Shown one piece after another: positions 8,202 through 17,637 of a stretch of DNA of 64,000 nt. Within the stretch, counting starts at the first letter, position 1. Every line of letters starts with the position of its first letter. The translations under genes and the position numbers were made by a program. This DNA comes from Streptococcus suis YS161 (GTDB lineage Bacteria; Bacillota; Bacilli; Lactobacillales; Streptococcaceae): assembly GCF_002760245.1 (NCBI RefSeq), contig NZ_ASCA01000080.1:1-64000 (forward strand), read 5' to 3'. Below the pieces are notes generated by a model that searched no databases, was not told the DNA's origin, and saw nothing but the letters and a program-made list of their open reading frames with translations.

Positions 8202-9089
8202 GTGCAGATAAATAAGATTAGAATGCGGGAAACCATTGTATCCTATACCTTCTTAGCTCCTATTCTCATTTTCTTCACCATTTTTGTACTCGCTCCAATG
8301 ATTATGGGATTTGTCACCAGTTTCTTTAACTATACCATGACAGATTTTAGCTTTGTTGGACTAGATAACTATGTACGGATGTTTAATGATCCGATCTTTA
8401 TCAAATCTCTGATTAACACGTTGATTATCGTGGTTGGCTCAGTGCCAGTTGTTGTCTTCTTTTCTGTCTTTGTCGCTTCGCAGACCTATGAAAAGAATGT
8501 CATCGCTCGTTCCTTCTACCGTGCAGTCTTCTTCCTGCCTGTTGTAACGGGTTCCGTTGCTGTAACGGTTGTTTGGAAATGGATTTACGATCCCTTGTCA
8601 GGTATCTTGAACTTCGTTTTGAAATCTGGTGGCCTTATTGAACAAAATATCAGTTGGTTAGGGGATAAACAGTGGGCCTTGTTAGCCATCATCATTATCC
8701 TCTTAACAACTTCAGTTGGTCAGCCGATTATTCTTTACATTGCAGCTCTAGGAAATATTGATAATTCCTTGGTAGAAGCTGCGCGTGTGGACGGAGCCAA
8801 CGAACATCAGGTTTTCTGGCAAATCAAATGGCCAAGCCTCTTGCCAACCACTCTTTATATTGCTGTTATTACAACCATTAACTCCTTCCAGTGTTTTGCC
8901 CTTATTCAGCTCTTGACCTCAGGTGGACCTAACTATTCAACCTCCACCCTCATGTACTACTTGTACGAAAAGGCCTTTAAGTTGTCTGAGTATGGATATG
9001 CAAACACCATGGGTGTTTTCCTGGCAGTCATGATTGCACTGATTTCCTTTGCCCAATTCAAGATTTTGGGTAACGATGTGGAATACTAG
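8202..9089 (+). CDS. Sialic-acid ABC transporter permease 1
   Basis: This 295-aa membrane protein has six predicted transmembrane segments. The binding-protein-dependent permease (EAA) motif lies near residues 190-210 (VEAARVDGANEHQVFWQIKWP), which contacts the ATPase. The start is a GTG with GGAGG eight bases upstream. It is the MalF/UgpA-type partner of the permease that follows 13 bp downstream, together importing the substrate bound by the lipoprotein upstream. Confidence 0.88.
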   Translation: MQINKIRMRETIVSYTFLAPILIFFTIFVLAPMIMGFVTSFFNYTMTDFSFVGLDNYVRMFNDPIFIKSLINTLIIVVGSVPVVVFFSVFVASQTYEKNVIARSFYRAVFFLPVVTGSVAVTVVWKWIYDPLSGILNFVLKSGGLIEQNISWLGDKQWALLAIIIILLTTSVGQPIILYIAALGNIDNSLVEAARVDGANEHQVFWQIKWPSLLPTTLYIAVITTINSFQCFALIQLLTSGGPNYSTSTLMYYLYEKAFKLSEYGYANTMGVFLAVMIALISFAQFKILGNDVEY

Positions 9090-9102
9090 AAAGGAGGAAA
9101 CT

Positions 9103-9933
9103 ATGAAAAAGAAAACCATTACACCCTTTGGTGTTATTTCAACGTTCATCTTGCTCTTGTTGACCATCCTTTTCATCTTCCCCTTCTATTGGATTATGAC
9201 CGGTGCCTTTAAGTCACAACCTCATACCATTGTGATTCCGCCTCAGTGGTGGCCAACCCAGCCAACGCTAGAAAACTTTACCAAGTTGACTGTTCAAAAC
9301 CCAGCCTTACAGTGGCTATGGAACTCAGTATTTATTTCCTTGACGACCATGATTTTGGTTTGTATGACCTCTTCTCTAGCTGGTTACGTCTTGGCTAAGA
9401 AACGGTTCTACGGACAGCGGATCTTGTTCTCAATCTTCATCGCTGCCATGGCTTTGCCTAAACAGGTTGTACTTGTGCCTCTGGTACGGATTATCAACTT
9501 TATGGGGATTCATGATACCTTAGCAGCGGTGATTCTACCGCTAGTTGGCTGGCCATTTGGTGTTTTCTTGATGAAACAATTCTCTGAAAATATCCCAACA
9601 GAGCTCTTGGAATCTGCTAAGATTGATGGATGTGGTGAGCTGTCAACCTTCTGGAATGTTGCCTTTCCAATTGTCAAACCAGGTTTTGCAGCCTTGGCCA
9701 TCTTCACCTTTATCAACTCTTGGAATGACTATTTTATGCAGTTGGTTATGTTGACTTCTCGTCAGAATTTGACCATTTCGCTAGGTGTTGCGACTATGCA
9801 GGCTGAAATGGCGACCAACTACGGTGTTATCATGGCGGGAGCGGCAATGGCTGCAGTACCAATTGTTACTGTCTTCCTTGTCTTCCAAAAATCCTTTACT
9901 CAAGGTATCACCATGGGAGCGGTTAAGGGCTAA
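9103..9933 (+). CDS. Sialic-acid ABC transporter permease 2
   Basis: This is a MalG/UgpE-type permease of 276 aa with six membrane segments and the EAA loop (LLESAKIDGCGELSTFWNVA). I start it at 9103, where AAAGGAGG is ideally spaced; an upstream in-frame codon inside the previous gene is less likely. With permease 1 it forms the membrane channel of the importer. Confidence 0.88.
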   Translation: MKKKTITPFGVISTFILLLLTILFIFPFYWIMTGAFKSQPHTIVIPPQWWPTQPTLENFTKLTVQNPALQWLWNSVFISLTTMILVCMTSSLAGYVLAKKRFYGQRILFSIFIAAMALPKQVVLVPLVRIINFMGIHDTLAAVILPLVGWPFGVFLMKQFSENIPTELLESAKIDGCGELSTFWNVAFPIVKPGFAALAIFTFINSWNDYFMQLVMLTSRQNLTISLGVATMQAEMATNYGVIMAGAAMAAVPIVTVFLVFQKSFTQGITMGAVKG

Positions 9934-9962
9934 GAATTCGGATAGTTTGGGGAGAATGATAC

Positions 9963-10418
9963 ATGATTTATGATCATATTGACAATTGTTCACAATATAA
10001 GGGACTGCATCCCAACTTGGATCTTGCCTTGGCTGTTTTGGAAAAGGGTGATTTTCGCGAGCAGGACCTAGGCAGGTATGAAATAGCTGGTCAAGATGTC
10101 TATTATTTCCTTCAGGAAAATACCCTCTCTGAAGAGTTCAAGGAGGAATTTGAATACCATCGTTCATACGCAGATATCCATTTTGTTATCAGCGGACAGG
10201 AACAAATTTCTTACGGTTGTCGTCTTGTTGGAGAAGATACTGGTTTTGATCCAGCAAGTGATATCGGTTTTGTTCCGAGTGAAAAATGGGTGGATTGCCT
10301 ACTTGATGGGAATTACTTTGCTATTTTCCTGCCTGGTGAGGTTCATCAGCCAAACCAATGGGCAGGTGGACAAAAGACTGTCCGCAAGTTTGTCATTAAA
10401 GTCTTACTAGACGATTAG
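9963..10418 (+). CDS. YhcH/YjgK/YiaL family protein
   Basis: This is a cupin-fold protein of 151 aa with the family hallmarks HFVISGQE and a C-terminal LPGEVHQPN metal-binding motif. Members sit in nan operons of many bacteria, and E. coli YhcH (NanQ) is reported to speed sugar anomer interconversion. A role in processing sialic acid after uptake is inferred from that and from the position between the permeases and nanA. GGGGAG precedes the ATG. Confidence 0.85.
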   Translation: MIYDHIDNCSQYKGLHPNLDLALAVLEKGDFREQDLGRYEIAGQDVYYFLQENTLSEEFKEEFEYHRSYADIHFVISGQEQISYGCRLVGEDTGFDPASDIGFVPSEKWVDCLLDGNYFAIFLPGEVHQPNQWAGGQKTVRKFVIKVLLDD

Positions 10419-10450
10419 TTCTCAACTAAAATAGAAAGGGGAAGATGTAA

Positions 10451-11110
10451 ATGAAAGGAAAGGGTGGTAGAACACTGGTTCAGTCCTTGTTTGATGCCAA
10501 TCATCCAGCATGGCAACTGGTAGAGAAACTCTTTGATCTCATGCTCTTAAATGGCTTAACTGTTTTGGCAAGTCTTCCTCTTTTTACCTTGGGAATTGCC
10601 AAACTAGCCCTCCAAGCGAGTTTATGGGACATGAATGAAGAAGGGAAGGTCAAGGTCTGGTCGACCTACTGGGGTCATTTTGGTCGCCAGTGGAAACAGG
10701 GCTTGGTCTTGTCACTGGTAGAAATTGGGCTAACGACCTTTTGCCTCTTGGATCTATATCTGATTTGGGGACAGGCTGGTCTGATATTTGACAGTTTTCG
10801 TGCAAGCTGTATTGCCATCCTACTCTTTAGTCAGCTACTTTGGGTCTATATCTACCCGTTAGCCAGTCGATTTGATTTGCACTTGAAAGACTTATTCTTA
10901 AAAGGGATTTTATGCCTGGGGAATATGCTGTCCTTGACCGCTATGGTTGGTCTGGTCTTTCTACTTGTAGCTACTATCCTCTTTTATTCAGACCTGACAT
11001 TTTTAATCGGTCTGGTTTGTCTGCTATTTTTTGCCTATGCAGGCCTATCCTTTCTATTTATTAGAGAGTTTGGTTCAAGAATAAAAACAGTTAAAAAGGA
11101 ATTAGAATGA
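10451..11110 (+). CDS. DUF624 (YesL-like) membrane protein
   Basis: This 219-aa protein has about five hydrophobic segments and the DUF624 pattern: an N-terminal segment with NGLTVLASLPLFTLG, then charged loops. DUF624 genes accompany sugar ABC importers in Firmicutes but have no established function. Its stop overlaps the nanA start (ATGA), so it is translationally coupled to the lyase. Confidence 0.75.
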   Translation: MKGKGGRTLVQSLFDANHPAWQLVEKLFDLMLLNGLTVLASLPLFTLGIAKLALQASLWDMNEEGKVKVWSTYWGHFGRQWKQGLVLSLVEIGLTTFCLLDLYLIWGQAGLIFDSFRASCIAILLFSQLLWVYIYPLASRFDLHLKDLFLKGILCLGNMLSLTAMVGLVFLLVATILFYSDLTFLIGLVCLLFFAYAGLSFLFIREFGSRIKTVKKELE

Positions 11111-12027
11111 AAGATTTATCGAAATATCATGGAATTATCCCAGCCTTCTATGCCTGTTATGACGAGGCTGGTGAGATTAGTTCAGAACGTGTAAAAGCCC
11201 TGGTTCAGTATTTCATTGACAAGGGTGTTCAAGGGCTTTATGTCAACGGTTCATCTGGTGAATGTATTTACCAAAGTGTAGCAGACCGCAAGCAAATTCT
11301 TGAAGCGGTCATGGAAGTTGCCAAGGGCAAATTGACCATTATCAACCATGTTGCCTGCAACAATTTGAAGGACAGCGTGGAGCTGGCTCGTCATTCGGAA
11401 GAATTGGGTGTTGATGCTATTGCAGCCATCCCACCGATTTACTTCCGTTTGCCAGAGTACAGCATTGCTGCTTACTGGAACGGTATTAGTGCAGCTGCAC
11501 CAAATACAGATTTCATCATCTACAACATTCCGCAACTGGCAGGTGTTTCCTTGACACCAAGTCTTTATAAGGAAATGTTGAAAAATCCACGCGTGGTCGG
11601 TGTGAAAAATTCCTCTATGCCAGTTCAGGATATTGATACCTTTGTCAGTCTAGGCGGTGAAGACTATGTGGTATTCAATGGTCCAGATGAGCAATTTCTC
11701 GGAGGTCGCCTCATGGGCGCTAAGGGTGGAATTGGGGGTACCTATGGTGCTATGCCAGAACTCTTCCTGCGTTTGAACCAATTGATTGCGGACAAGGACT
11801 TGGAAACAGCCCGTCAATTGCAGGCGACTATCAATACTATTATTGGTAAACTGGTATCCGGTCATGGTCATATGTACGCTGTCATCAAGGAAGTCATCCG
11901 TATCAATGATGGCTTGGATATTGGTTCTGTTCGTGAACCTCTGACAGCCTTGACGGAAGCAGACTTGGTCATTGCTCAAGAAGCAGCCCAACTCATTCGC
12001 GATGCTAAGGAAAGATTTGGTGCCTAG
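11107..12027 (+). CDS. nanA: N-acetylneuraminate lyase
   Basis: The enzyme splits N-acetylneuraminate to ManNAc and pyruvate by a Schiff-base mechanism. The 306-aa TIM barrel belongs to the DapA/NanA superfamily: the pyruvate-binding loop is NGSSGE, the catalytic Tyr is in IIYNIP and the Schiff-base Lys is in GVKNSS. GNAT-like extensions are absent. Here nanA denotes the lyase; in pneumococcus the same symbol is used for a sialidase. It is coupled to the DUF624 gene upstream and followed closely by the kinase. Confidence 0.93.
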   Translation: MKDLSKYHGIIPAFYACYDEAGEISSERVKALVQYFIDKGVQGLYVNGSSGECIYQSVADRKQILEAVMEVAKGKLTIINHVACNNLKDSVELARHSEELGVDAIAAIPPIYFRLPEYSIAAYWNGISAAAPNTDFIIYNIPQLAGVSLTPSLYKEMLKNPRVVGVKNSSMPVQDIDTFVSLGGEDYVVFNGPDEQFLGGRLMGAKGGIGGTYGAMPELFLRLNQLIADKDLETARQLQATINTIIGKLVSGHGHMYAVIKEVIRINDGLDIGSVREPLTALTEADLVIAQEAAQLIRDAKERFGA

Positions 12028-12036
12028 GAGGTGTCT

Positions 12037-12927
12037 ATGAAAACCTATCTTGCTATTGATATTGGCGGAACTCAGATTAAATATGGTCGTCTGGATGAAG
12101 CAGGTCAGATTCTTGAAAGTTATAAGATAGACACGGAAGCCTACAAGGGCGGCCCCCATATCCTAGCGACGGTCAAAAAACTTGTGGCAGATTTCCATGC
12201 TCAAGCCCCCCTTTCAGGTGTAGCCATTTCTTCAGCTGGGATGGTTGACCCTGACAAGGGAGAGATTTTCTACTCAGGGCCACAAATTCCAAACTATGCT
12301 GGTACCCAGTTTAAGTCTGAAATTGAAACAGCTTTCGGTCTTCCTTGCGAGATTGAAAATGATGTCAACTGTGCAGGACTAGCAGAAGGTATTTCAGGTG
12401 CTGGTCAGGGCAGTCAGATTTCCATTTGCTTGACTATTGGCACGGGCATTGGAGGTTGCTTGCTAGTGGATGGTCAAATCTTCCATGGCTTTAGTAATTC
12501 AGCTTGTGAGGTCGGCTATCTCCACCTTTCAGATGGGGCTTTCCAAGACCTGGCTTCAACGACGGCTCTTGTCCAAGAAGTAGCTCGCTTACATAATCAG
12601 GATCCAGCAGACTGGAATGGCTACAAGATTTTCCAGAAAGCCAAGTCAGGAGATGCACATTGTATTGCAGCCATTGATCGCATGGTCAACTATCTTGGTC
12701 AAGGTATTGCCAATATCTGCTATGTAGCCAATCCAGAAGTGGTCATTCTTGGCGGTGGTATTATGGCGCAAAAAGATTATCTCTTTGAGAAAATCCAAGC
12801 AGCTCTTAAGGAAAACCTGGTTTCTAGCCTAGCAGACAAGACCAAGCTAGCCTTTGCTGAGCATGAGAATGCTGCTGGTATGCTGGGAGCCTTCTATCAC
12901 TTCCAACAGAAGCAAGGACTAAGATAA
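12037..12927 (+). CDS. nanK: ROK-family N-acetylmannosamine kinase
   Basis: This 296-aa sugar kinase has the ROK ATP-binding start (AIDIGGTQIKYG), a catalytic Asp in ENDVN and a phosphate loop in LTIGTGIGG. The usual ROK zinc-binding cysteine cluster is not evident. Its position after nanA implies phosphorylation of ManNAc to the NanE substrate. The ATG at 12037, five bases after AGGAGG, is preferred over the GTG at 12031. A terminator follows. Confidence 0.88.
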   Translation: MKTYLAIDIGGTQIKYGRLDEAGQILESYKIDTEAYKGGPHILATVKKLVADFHAQAPLSGVAISSAGMVDPDKGEIFYSGPQIPNYAGTQFKSEIETAFGLPCEIENDVNCAGLAEGISGAGQGSQISICLTIGTGIGGCLLVDGQIFHGFSNSACEVGYLHLSDGAFQDLASTTALVQEVARLHNQDPADWNGYKIFQKAKSGDAHCIAAIDRMVNYLGQGIANICYVANPEVVILGGGIMAQKDYLFEKIQAALKENLVSSLADKTKLAFAEHENAAGMLGAFYHFQQKQGLR

Positions 12928-12945
12928 TATCAGGTAATGTAAGAT

Positions 12946-13003
12946 GGAGAGCTTCCTTCCCTTTCTCTTCTCCTTTAGATTTGGAAGCTTTCCGTCTTTT
13001 TTC
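12946..13003 (+). terminator. Stem-loop between nanK and the esterase gene
   Basis: GGAGAGCTTCC and GGAAGCTTTCC pair (one mismatch) around a 26-nt loop and are followed by GTCTTTTTTC. It likely ends most nan transcripts, with partial read-through to the esterase. Confidence 0.7.
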
Positions 13004-13021
13004 TAGTTGTAGAGAGGTTGA

Positions 13022-13993
13022 ATGATGATAGATAATATGACCTTGCAGGATATGCTGACCTATCGTGGTCGGCAGGAAGTCCCTGCAGATTTCGATGCCT
13101 TCTGGCAGAATGAAAAAAATCAGTTGACAGGTCTAGCAGACTATGTATTACTTGAAAAAGAATGCAACTTGCCTCATGTAGCTTGCTACGAACTGACCTT
13201 TACGGGTACAAATGGCTCCAAGGTTTTTGCCAAGTGCCTCTTTCCAAAGAGTGACCAACCAGTTCCTGTCCTCTTTTACTTTCATGGTTACCAAGGTCAA
13301 GGACCCGACTGGTCTGAGAATTTAAAATTTTTAGCAGCTGGTTATGGGGTAGTAGCTATGGACGTACGTGGGCAGGCGGGGCGTTCTCAGGATTTGGGGC
13401 AATTTGATGGTCTAACTGTTAAGGGGCAGGTTATTCGAGGGATGCTTCAAGGGCCAGAACACTTGTTTTATAAGGATGTCTATCTGGATGTCTATCAGCT
13501 GATTGAGATTATTGCCAGCTTGGACTTTGTTGATCAGAAGCGCCTGGTGTCTTATGGTGCCTCACAGGGAGGGGCCTTGGCCTTGGTGGCAGCCGCTCTC
13601 AGTCCCTACATCAGTAAAACCGTAGCCATCTATCCTTTCCTATCTGACTTTAAACGGGTCTTGGAACTTGGCAACAACAGTGAAGCCTACGACGAATTGT
13701 TTCGTTATTTCAAATTTTCAGATCCGTTTCATGAACGGGAAGAGGAAGTTCTTCGAACCCTATCCTATATTGATGTAAAAAATCTGGCTCACTTGATTTC
13801 ATGCCCAGTCGCTATGGTAACGGGCTTAGAAGATGGCGTTTGTCCTCCATCAACCCAATTTGCTATCTACAATCGACTGGAAGTTGAAAAAGAGATGAAA
13901 ATCTTACCAGAATATGCCCACGATGCCATGCATGTAAAGGTTAATGACTATGTCTATGATTATTTAATTGGGACACGTTTTTCAGCTAACTAA
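13022..13993 (+). CDS. Acetyl xylan esterase / cephalosporin-C deacetylase family esterase
   Basis: This is an alpha/beta hydrolase of 323 aa (AXE1 family). The nucleophile elbow is YGASQGG (Ser near 180), the oxyanion region is PVLFYFHGYQGQG, and the acidic (TGLEDGVCP) and histidine (EYAHDAMH) parts of the triad lie at the C-terminus. Relatives deacetylate small acetylated sugars. Its place at the end of the nan operon suggests removal of O-acetyl groups from sialic acids or their breakdown products; this is inference. No signal peptide is present, so it acts in the cytoplasm. Confidence 0.82.
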   Translation: MMIDNMTLQDMLTYRGRQEVPADFDAFWQNEKNQLTGLADYVLLEKECNLPHVACYELTFTGTNGSKVFAKCLFPKSDQPVPVLFYFHGYQGQGPDWSENLKFLAAGYGVVAMDVRGQAGRSQDLGQFDGLTVKGQVIRGMLQGPEHLFYKDVYLDVYQLIEIIASLDFVDQKRLVSYGASQGGALALVAAALSPYISKTVAIYPFLSDFKRVLELGNNSEAYDELFRYFKFSDPFHEREEEVLRTLSYIDVKNLAHLISCPVAMVTGLEDGVCPPSTQFAIYNRLEVEKEMKILPEYAHDAMHVKVNDYVYDYLIGTRFSAN

Positions 13994-13994
13994 T

Positions 13995-14028
13995 AAAGGC
14001 ACTACTTGAAATACAGTAGTGCCTTTTG
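13995..14028. terminator. Bidirectional terminator between the nan operon and nanR
   Basis: AAGGCACTACT and AGTAGTGCCTT form a perfect 11-bp stem between convergent genes, with T and A runs on the two sides. Confidence 0.8.
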
Positions 14029-14031
14029 TGT

Positions 14032-14844
14032 TTATTCTTTGATGGTCTGTTTAAAAATACTTTCTTTTCTTTCTTTGTCAATAGCTAAAAAATAGGCGTA
14101 GATAATATCTAGCATGATGAGCAGGGGAATTTGGGGTGAGATACGATTGCCGTAATTGAGGTGGCGGACAGAGGCGACTGGAATGATTTGGTCAAAAGTT
14201 GGATGGGGAAAACTCTTAGTTGTTAACAGGGCGGTAGGAATCCCCTTTTGAGCAGCCAGCTGGAGATGCTCCATGACCTCTTCTGTCTGACCAGACAAAG
14301 AAAGGCCGATAACCAAACAGGTCTGATCTAGGATATTGGTTGTCCAAATGAGGTTGTTTTTATCTGTAATAGCATCACAAACGACTCCCAGTCGCATAAA
14401 ACGGGACTTGATTTCCATGGCCACTAAGCCAGAACTGCCGATTCCATAAAAATAGACACGCTTACTACTGTCAATCAGTCTGGCAATTTCTTCCAATTTT
14501 TCTTCATCAACGAGTTTATTGGTAGCAGTTAGGATTTCCTCATAGTCTACCAAGACTTTTTTTGTCAGGCTTCGCTGTAATTTTTCAAAATGTTTATCCA
14601 AGTATTCTTGGTTATTCTGAAAGGCAAAGACAAATTCTCGATAACCTGAGAAACCGCATTTTTTGGCAAAACGGGTAAGAGCAGATGGAGAAATGTGGAG
14701 TTGCTGTATAGTGTTTTCTTGGCTAAGATCGGTGCTAGATGGGTCTAACTGAGTAAAATAACTGGCAATCTGCTTTTCAAGTCTAGTCATCTGATCCAGA
14801 TGAGATTCAATGATGGCAGTGATGTGTTTCGGTGTTTGTAACAT
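14032..14844 (-). CDS. nanR: RpiR-family regulator of sialic-acid genes
   Basis: This 270-aa regulator has an N-terminal HTH_6 domain (about 1-80, ASYFTQLDPSSTDLSQENT region) and a C-terminal SIS phosphosugar-binding domain (from ~115, with YGIGSSG and LSLSGQTEE). It is convergent with the nan operon, the same arrangement as in S. pneumoniae, where NanR activates nan genes in response to sialic-acid metabolites. The inverted TGAAACTA half-sites upstream of nanE are candidate targets. GAGGAA precedes the ATG. Confidence 0.85.
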   Translation of the reverse strand: MLQTPKHITAIIESHLDQMTRLEKQIASYFTQLDPSSTDLSQENTIQQLHISPSALTRFAKKCGFSGYREFVFAFQNNQEYLDKHFEKLQRSLTKKVLVDYEEILTATNKLVDEEKLEEIARLIDSSKRVYFYGIGSSGLVAMEIKSRFMRLGVVCDAITDKNNLIWTTNILDQTCLVIGLSLSGQTEEVMEHLQLAAQKGIPTALLTTKSFPHPTFDQIIPVASVRHLNYGNRISPQIPLLIMLDIIYAYFLAIDKERKESIFKQTIKE

Positions 14845-14910
14845 TTTCCATTCCTCTTGATAGCTTCTGAGGACATTATACCACTAAAAACCCCTCATTG
14901 ATAGGTTTTA

Positions 14911-14919
14911 TGATATAAT
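14911..14919 (+). promoter_or_regulatory. Extended -10 of the ybeY operon
   Basis: TGATATAAT is followed by a ~20-nt leader with AAAGGAA before the ybeY ATG. No clear -35 is seen. Confidence 0.55.
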
Positions 14920-14944
14920 GGAAACGTAAAAGGAATGTAAGATT

Positions 14945-15442
14945 ATGTATATTGAAATGATTGATGAGACGGGGCAGGTTTCTGCTCAAATGCAGGAGCA
15001 GATTACGGAATTGCTCCAGTTTGCTGCCGAAAAAATTGGCAAGCAGAATAAGGAAATGGCTGTGACCTTTGTGGACAATAAGCGTGTCCATGAGGCTAAC
15101 TTGGAGTACCGAGGAATTGACCGTCCGACAGATGTTGTCAGTTTAGAATATAAGCCAGAGTCGGAGATTGTTTTTGATGAGGAAGACTTACTGGACAATC
15201 CTGAATTGGCTGAAATGATGGAAGATTTTGATGCCTATATTGGTGAATTGTATATTTCTATCGATAAGGCGCGTGAGCAAGCTGAAGATTACGGACACAG
15301 CTACGAGCGCGAAATGGGCTTTTTAGCTGTACACGGTTTTCTGCATATCAATGGCTATGATCATTATACGCCAGAAGAAGAGGCAGAAATGTTTGGTTTA
15401 CAAGAAGAAATTTTGACGGCCTATGGACTTACAAGAGAATAA
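14945..15442 (+). CDS. ybeY: Endoribonuclease YbeY
   Basis: This 165-aa metal-dependent RNase is involved in 16S rRNA 3' maturation and 70S quality control. The zinc site [11 protein letters not shown] lies near residues 130-140, with the conserved Arg and DVVSLEY segment upstream. It heads the conserved streptococcal set ybeY-dgk-era, and dgk starts within its last codons. Confidence 0.95.
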   Translation: MYIEMIDETGQVSAQMQEQITELLQFAAEKIGKQNKEMAVTFVDNKRVHEANLEYRGIDRPTDVVSLEYKPESEIVFDEEDLLDNPELAEMMEDFDAYIGELYISIDKAREQAEDYGHSYEREMGFLAVHGFLHINGYDHYTPEEEAEMFGLQEEILTAYGLTRE

Positions 15443-15824
15443 TTCAAAAAATCGCTGGAAAAACCGAGAATTGATTGCTAGTCTAGAATTTGCAGTGACG
15501 GGTTTGTTGACGGCTTTCAAGGAAGAACGCAATATGAAGAAGCACCTTGCTTCAGCTATTCTTGTAGTGCTTGCGGGACTTATTTTCCAAGTATCTGTTA
15601 CAGAATGGCTCTTCCTCTTGCTCAGTATTAGTCTAGTTATCGCTTTTGAAATTGTGAATTCGGCTATTGAGAATGTGGTGGATTTGGCGTCAGACTATCA
15701 TTTTTCTATGTTGGCAAAGAATGCAAAAGATATGGCAGCAGGGGCAGTCTTGTTTGTGTCAGGATTTGCCTTGTTGACAGGATTGATTATCTTTGTGCCG
15801 AAAATTTGGGACTTTATTTTTTAG
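15423..15824 (+). CDS. dgkA: Diacylglycerol/undecaprenol kinase
   Basis: This 133-aa integral membrane kinase has three transmembrane helices and the family signature [13 protein letters not shown]. The Gram-positive enzyme prefers undecaprenol. It closely resembles S. mutans Dgk, which is needed for acid tolerance. The ATG lies inside ybeY (20-base overlap) without a strong Shine-Dalgarno, suggesting coupled translation. A few N-terminal residues are uncertain. Confidence 0.92.
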   Translation: MDLQENNSKNRWKNRELIASLEFAVTGLLTAFKEERNMKKHLASAILVVLAGLIFQVSVTEWLFLLLSISLVIAFEIVNSAIENVVDLASDYHFSMLAKNAKDMAAGAVLFVSGFALLTGLIIFVPKIWDFIF

Positions 15825-15840
15825 AATATAAGGAGAATAC

Positions 15841-16740
15841 ATGACATTTAAGTCAGGTTTTGTGGCGATTTTAGGTCGTCCAAACGTTGGGAAATCGACC
15901 TTTCTCAACTATGTAATGGGGCAAAAAATTGCCATCATGAGCGACAAGGCTCAGACAACCCGTAACAAGATTATGGGGATTTATACGACAGAAGAAGAGC
16001 AGATTGTCTTCATTGACACACCAGGAATCCACAAGCCTAAGACGGCCTTGGGTGACTTTATGGTGGAATCTGCCTATAGCACCCTTCGTGAGGTGGATAC
16101 GGTCCTCTTTATGGTGCCAGCTGATGAAAAACGAGGCAAGGGTGACGACATGATTATGGAACGCCTCAAACAAGCCAAGGTTCCAGTTATTCTCGTTGTT
16201 AACAAGATTGACAAGGTCCATCCAGACCAGCTTTTGGAGCAGATTGATGATTTCCGTCAACAGATGGACTTCAAGGAAATTGTGCCTATTTCTGCTACCC
16301 AAGGCAACAATGTAAACCGCCTCATGGAAATTCTCAAGGAAAACCTAGACGAAGGTTTCCAATATTTTCCAGCGGACCAAATCACTGACCACCCAGAACG
16401 TTTCTTGGTATCTGAGATGATTCGGGAGAAGGTTCTACACCTGACTCGTGAGGAAATTCCGCACTCTGTTGCCGTTGTCATTGAATCTATGAAACGCGAT
16501 GAATTTACGGACAAGGTTCACATTCGTGCGACGATTATGGTGGAGCGTGATAGTCAGAAAGGCATTATCATCGGCAAGCAAGGAGCCATGCTCAAGAAAA
16601 TCGGCTCCATGGCCCGTCGTGATATTGAATTGATGTTGGGCGACAAAGTCTTCCTTGAAACCTGGGTCAAGGTCAAGAAAAACTGGCGTGACAAAAAACT
16701 CGACCTCGCCGATTTTGGATATAATGAGAAAGAGTATTAA
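15841..16740 (+). CDS. era: GTPase Era
   Basis: Era binds 16S rRNA near its 3' end during 30S assembly. The 299-aa protein has G1 (GRPNVGKST), G3 (DTPGI), G4 (NKID) and a C-terminal KH domain with [17 protein letters not shown] precedes the ATG. In related streptococci era is followed closely by mutM; here 897 bp of repeats separate them. Confidence 0.96.
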   Translation: MTFKSGFVAILGRPNVGKSTFLNYVMGQKIAIMSDKAQTTRNKIMGIYTTEEEQIVFIDTPGIHKPKTALGDFMVESAYSTLREVDTVLFMVPADEKRGKGDDMIMERLKQAKVPVILVVNKIDKVHPDQLLEQIDDFRQQMDFKEIVPISATQGNNVNRLMEILKENLDEGFQYFPADQITDHPERFLVSEMIREKVLHLTREEIPHSVAVVIESMKRDEFTDKVHIRATIMVERDSQKGIIIGKQGAMLKKIGSMARRDIELMLGDKVFLETWVKVKKNWRDKKLDLADFGYNEKEY

Positions 16741-17038
16741 AAACAATAGAGCGAAGCGGTCCAGAGGACGTGTTCGACGCTTCTCACATCATTCGACGAT
16801 AATGATGTGAGAAACTAGTAAGTCGCCTAGGCAATTCTGTGGGGAGTGAAACAGTCTAGGAATAGACTGTTTCAGCTGGTCACTTAGAAATGTTAAAGTG
16901 ACCATTTGAAAACCCGAGCTTGAAAACCAGAAAGCGAGGTAGCCTGGGGATAGGCTGCCTAAGTCAATCACTTAGAAATAGTTAGCAGAAAAGCCGAAAG
17001 GCTTTTACTGCGTTATGGAGAAATCTTTTTAGTAAACA
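16741..17038 (+). repeat. Cluster of consecutive hairpins after era
   Basis: Five distinct hairpins lie head to tail: a 13-bp perfect stem at 16780-16812 (TTCTCACATCATT/AATGATGTGAGAA); an 11-bp perfect stem at about 16849-16873 (GAAACAGTCTA/TAGACTGTTTC); GGTCACTT/AAGTGACC at about 16878-16903; AGGTAGCCT/AGGCTGCCT at about 16937-16959; and AAAAGCC/GGCTTTT with GCAG/CTGC at about 16985-17011. The second also occurs, slightly varied, at ~60131-60157. No ORF is convincing. Confidence 0.75.
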
Positions 17039-17603
17039 AGAAAGGAAAGCCGGTTAGGTGTTGTCTTGAACTCGCCTACGACTCTTTGAAAAAAGATAAC
17101 CGTGACCTAGGTGCCGAAGCACCATCGGTCAGGTTTCTATTTGCTTTGTAATTTTGTTAGAAAGGACGAGTGTTTGCGTACTTGAACCCGAGCTAAAAGC
17201 TCGGAAAATAGATAGAGCTCCTTGTGTGCAAGTCACACAGCGTCGCTCTCTTAATTTTACTATATTTAGAAAGGAAAGCCGATTAGGTGTTGTCTTGAAC
17301 ACGCCTACGACTCTTTGAAAATCACAACCGTGACCTAGGTGTCGAAGCACCGTCGGTCAGGTTTCTATTTGCTTTGTAATTTTGTTAGAAAGGACGAGTG
17401 TTTGCGTACTTGAACCCGAGCTAAAAGCTCGGAAAATAGATAGAGCTCCTTGTGTGCAAGTCACACAGCGTCGCTCTCCTTCATCTTGTTATCATTATAG
17501 AAAGGAAAGCCGATTAGGTGTTGTAATTGAACTCGCCTACGACTCTTTGAAAAAAGATAACCGTGACCTAGGTGTCGAAGCACCGTCGGTCAGGTTTCTA
17601 TTT
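17039..17603 (+). repeat. Tandem A-B-A-B-A repeat array upstream of mutM
   Basis: Unit A (about 104 nt) occurs at 17039-17142, 17268-17370 and 17499-17603. Unit B (108 nt) occurs at 17143-17250 and 17371-17478, and the two B copies are identical base for base. Each A begins AGAAAGGAAAGCC, contains a TAGGTGT/ACGCCTA-type hairpin and ends with a nested stem (TGACC-GGTG/CACC-GGTCA) plus TTTCTATTT. Each B has a perfect CCGAGCT/AGCTCGG hairpin. The weak ORFs across it carry no domain and follow the repeat period. It resembles serial structured RNA modules or a palindromic repeat expansion; the function is unknown. Confidence 0.8.
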
Positions 17604-17637
17604 TTCTTTGAGCCGCTTAACGGCTTAATATCTTAGT

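Noticed and set aside
17039-17603. Possible CRISPR array
   Set aside because: Repeats are ~104 and 108 bp, alternate A-B, and have no unique short spacers or cas genes.
17382-17636. 84-codon ORF across the tandem repeat array
   Set aside because: It follows the repeat period, has no homology or ribosome site, and equivalent frames exist on both strands.
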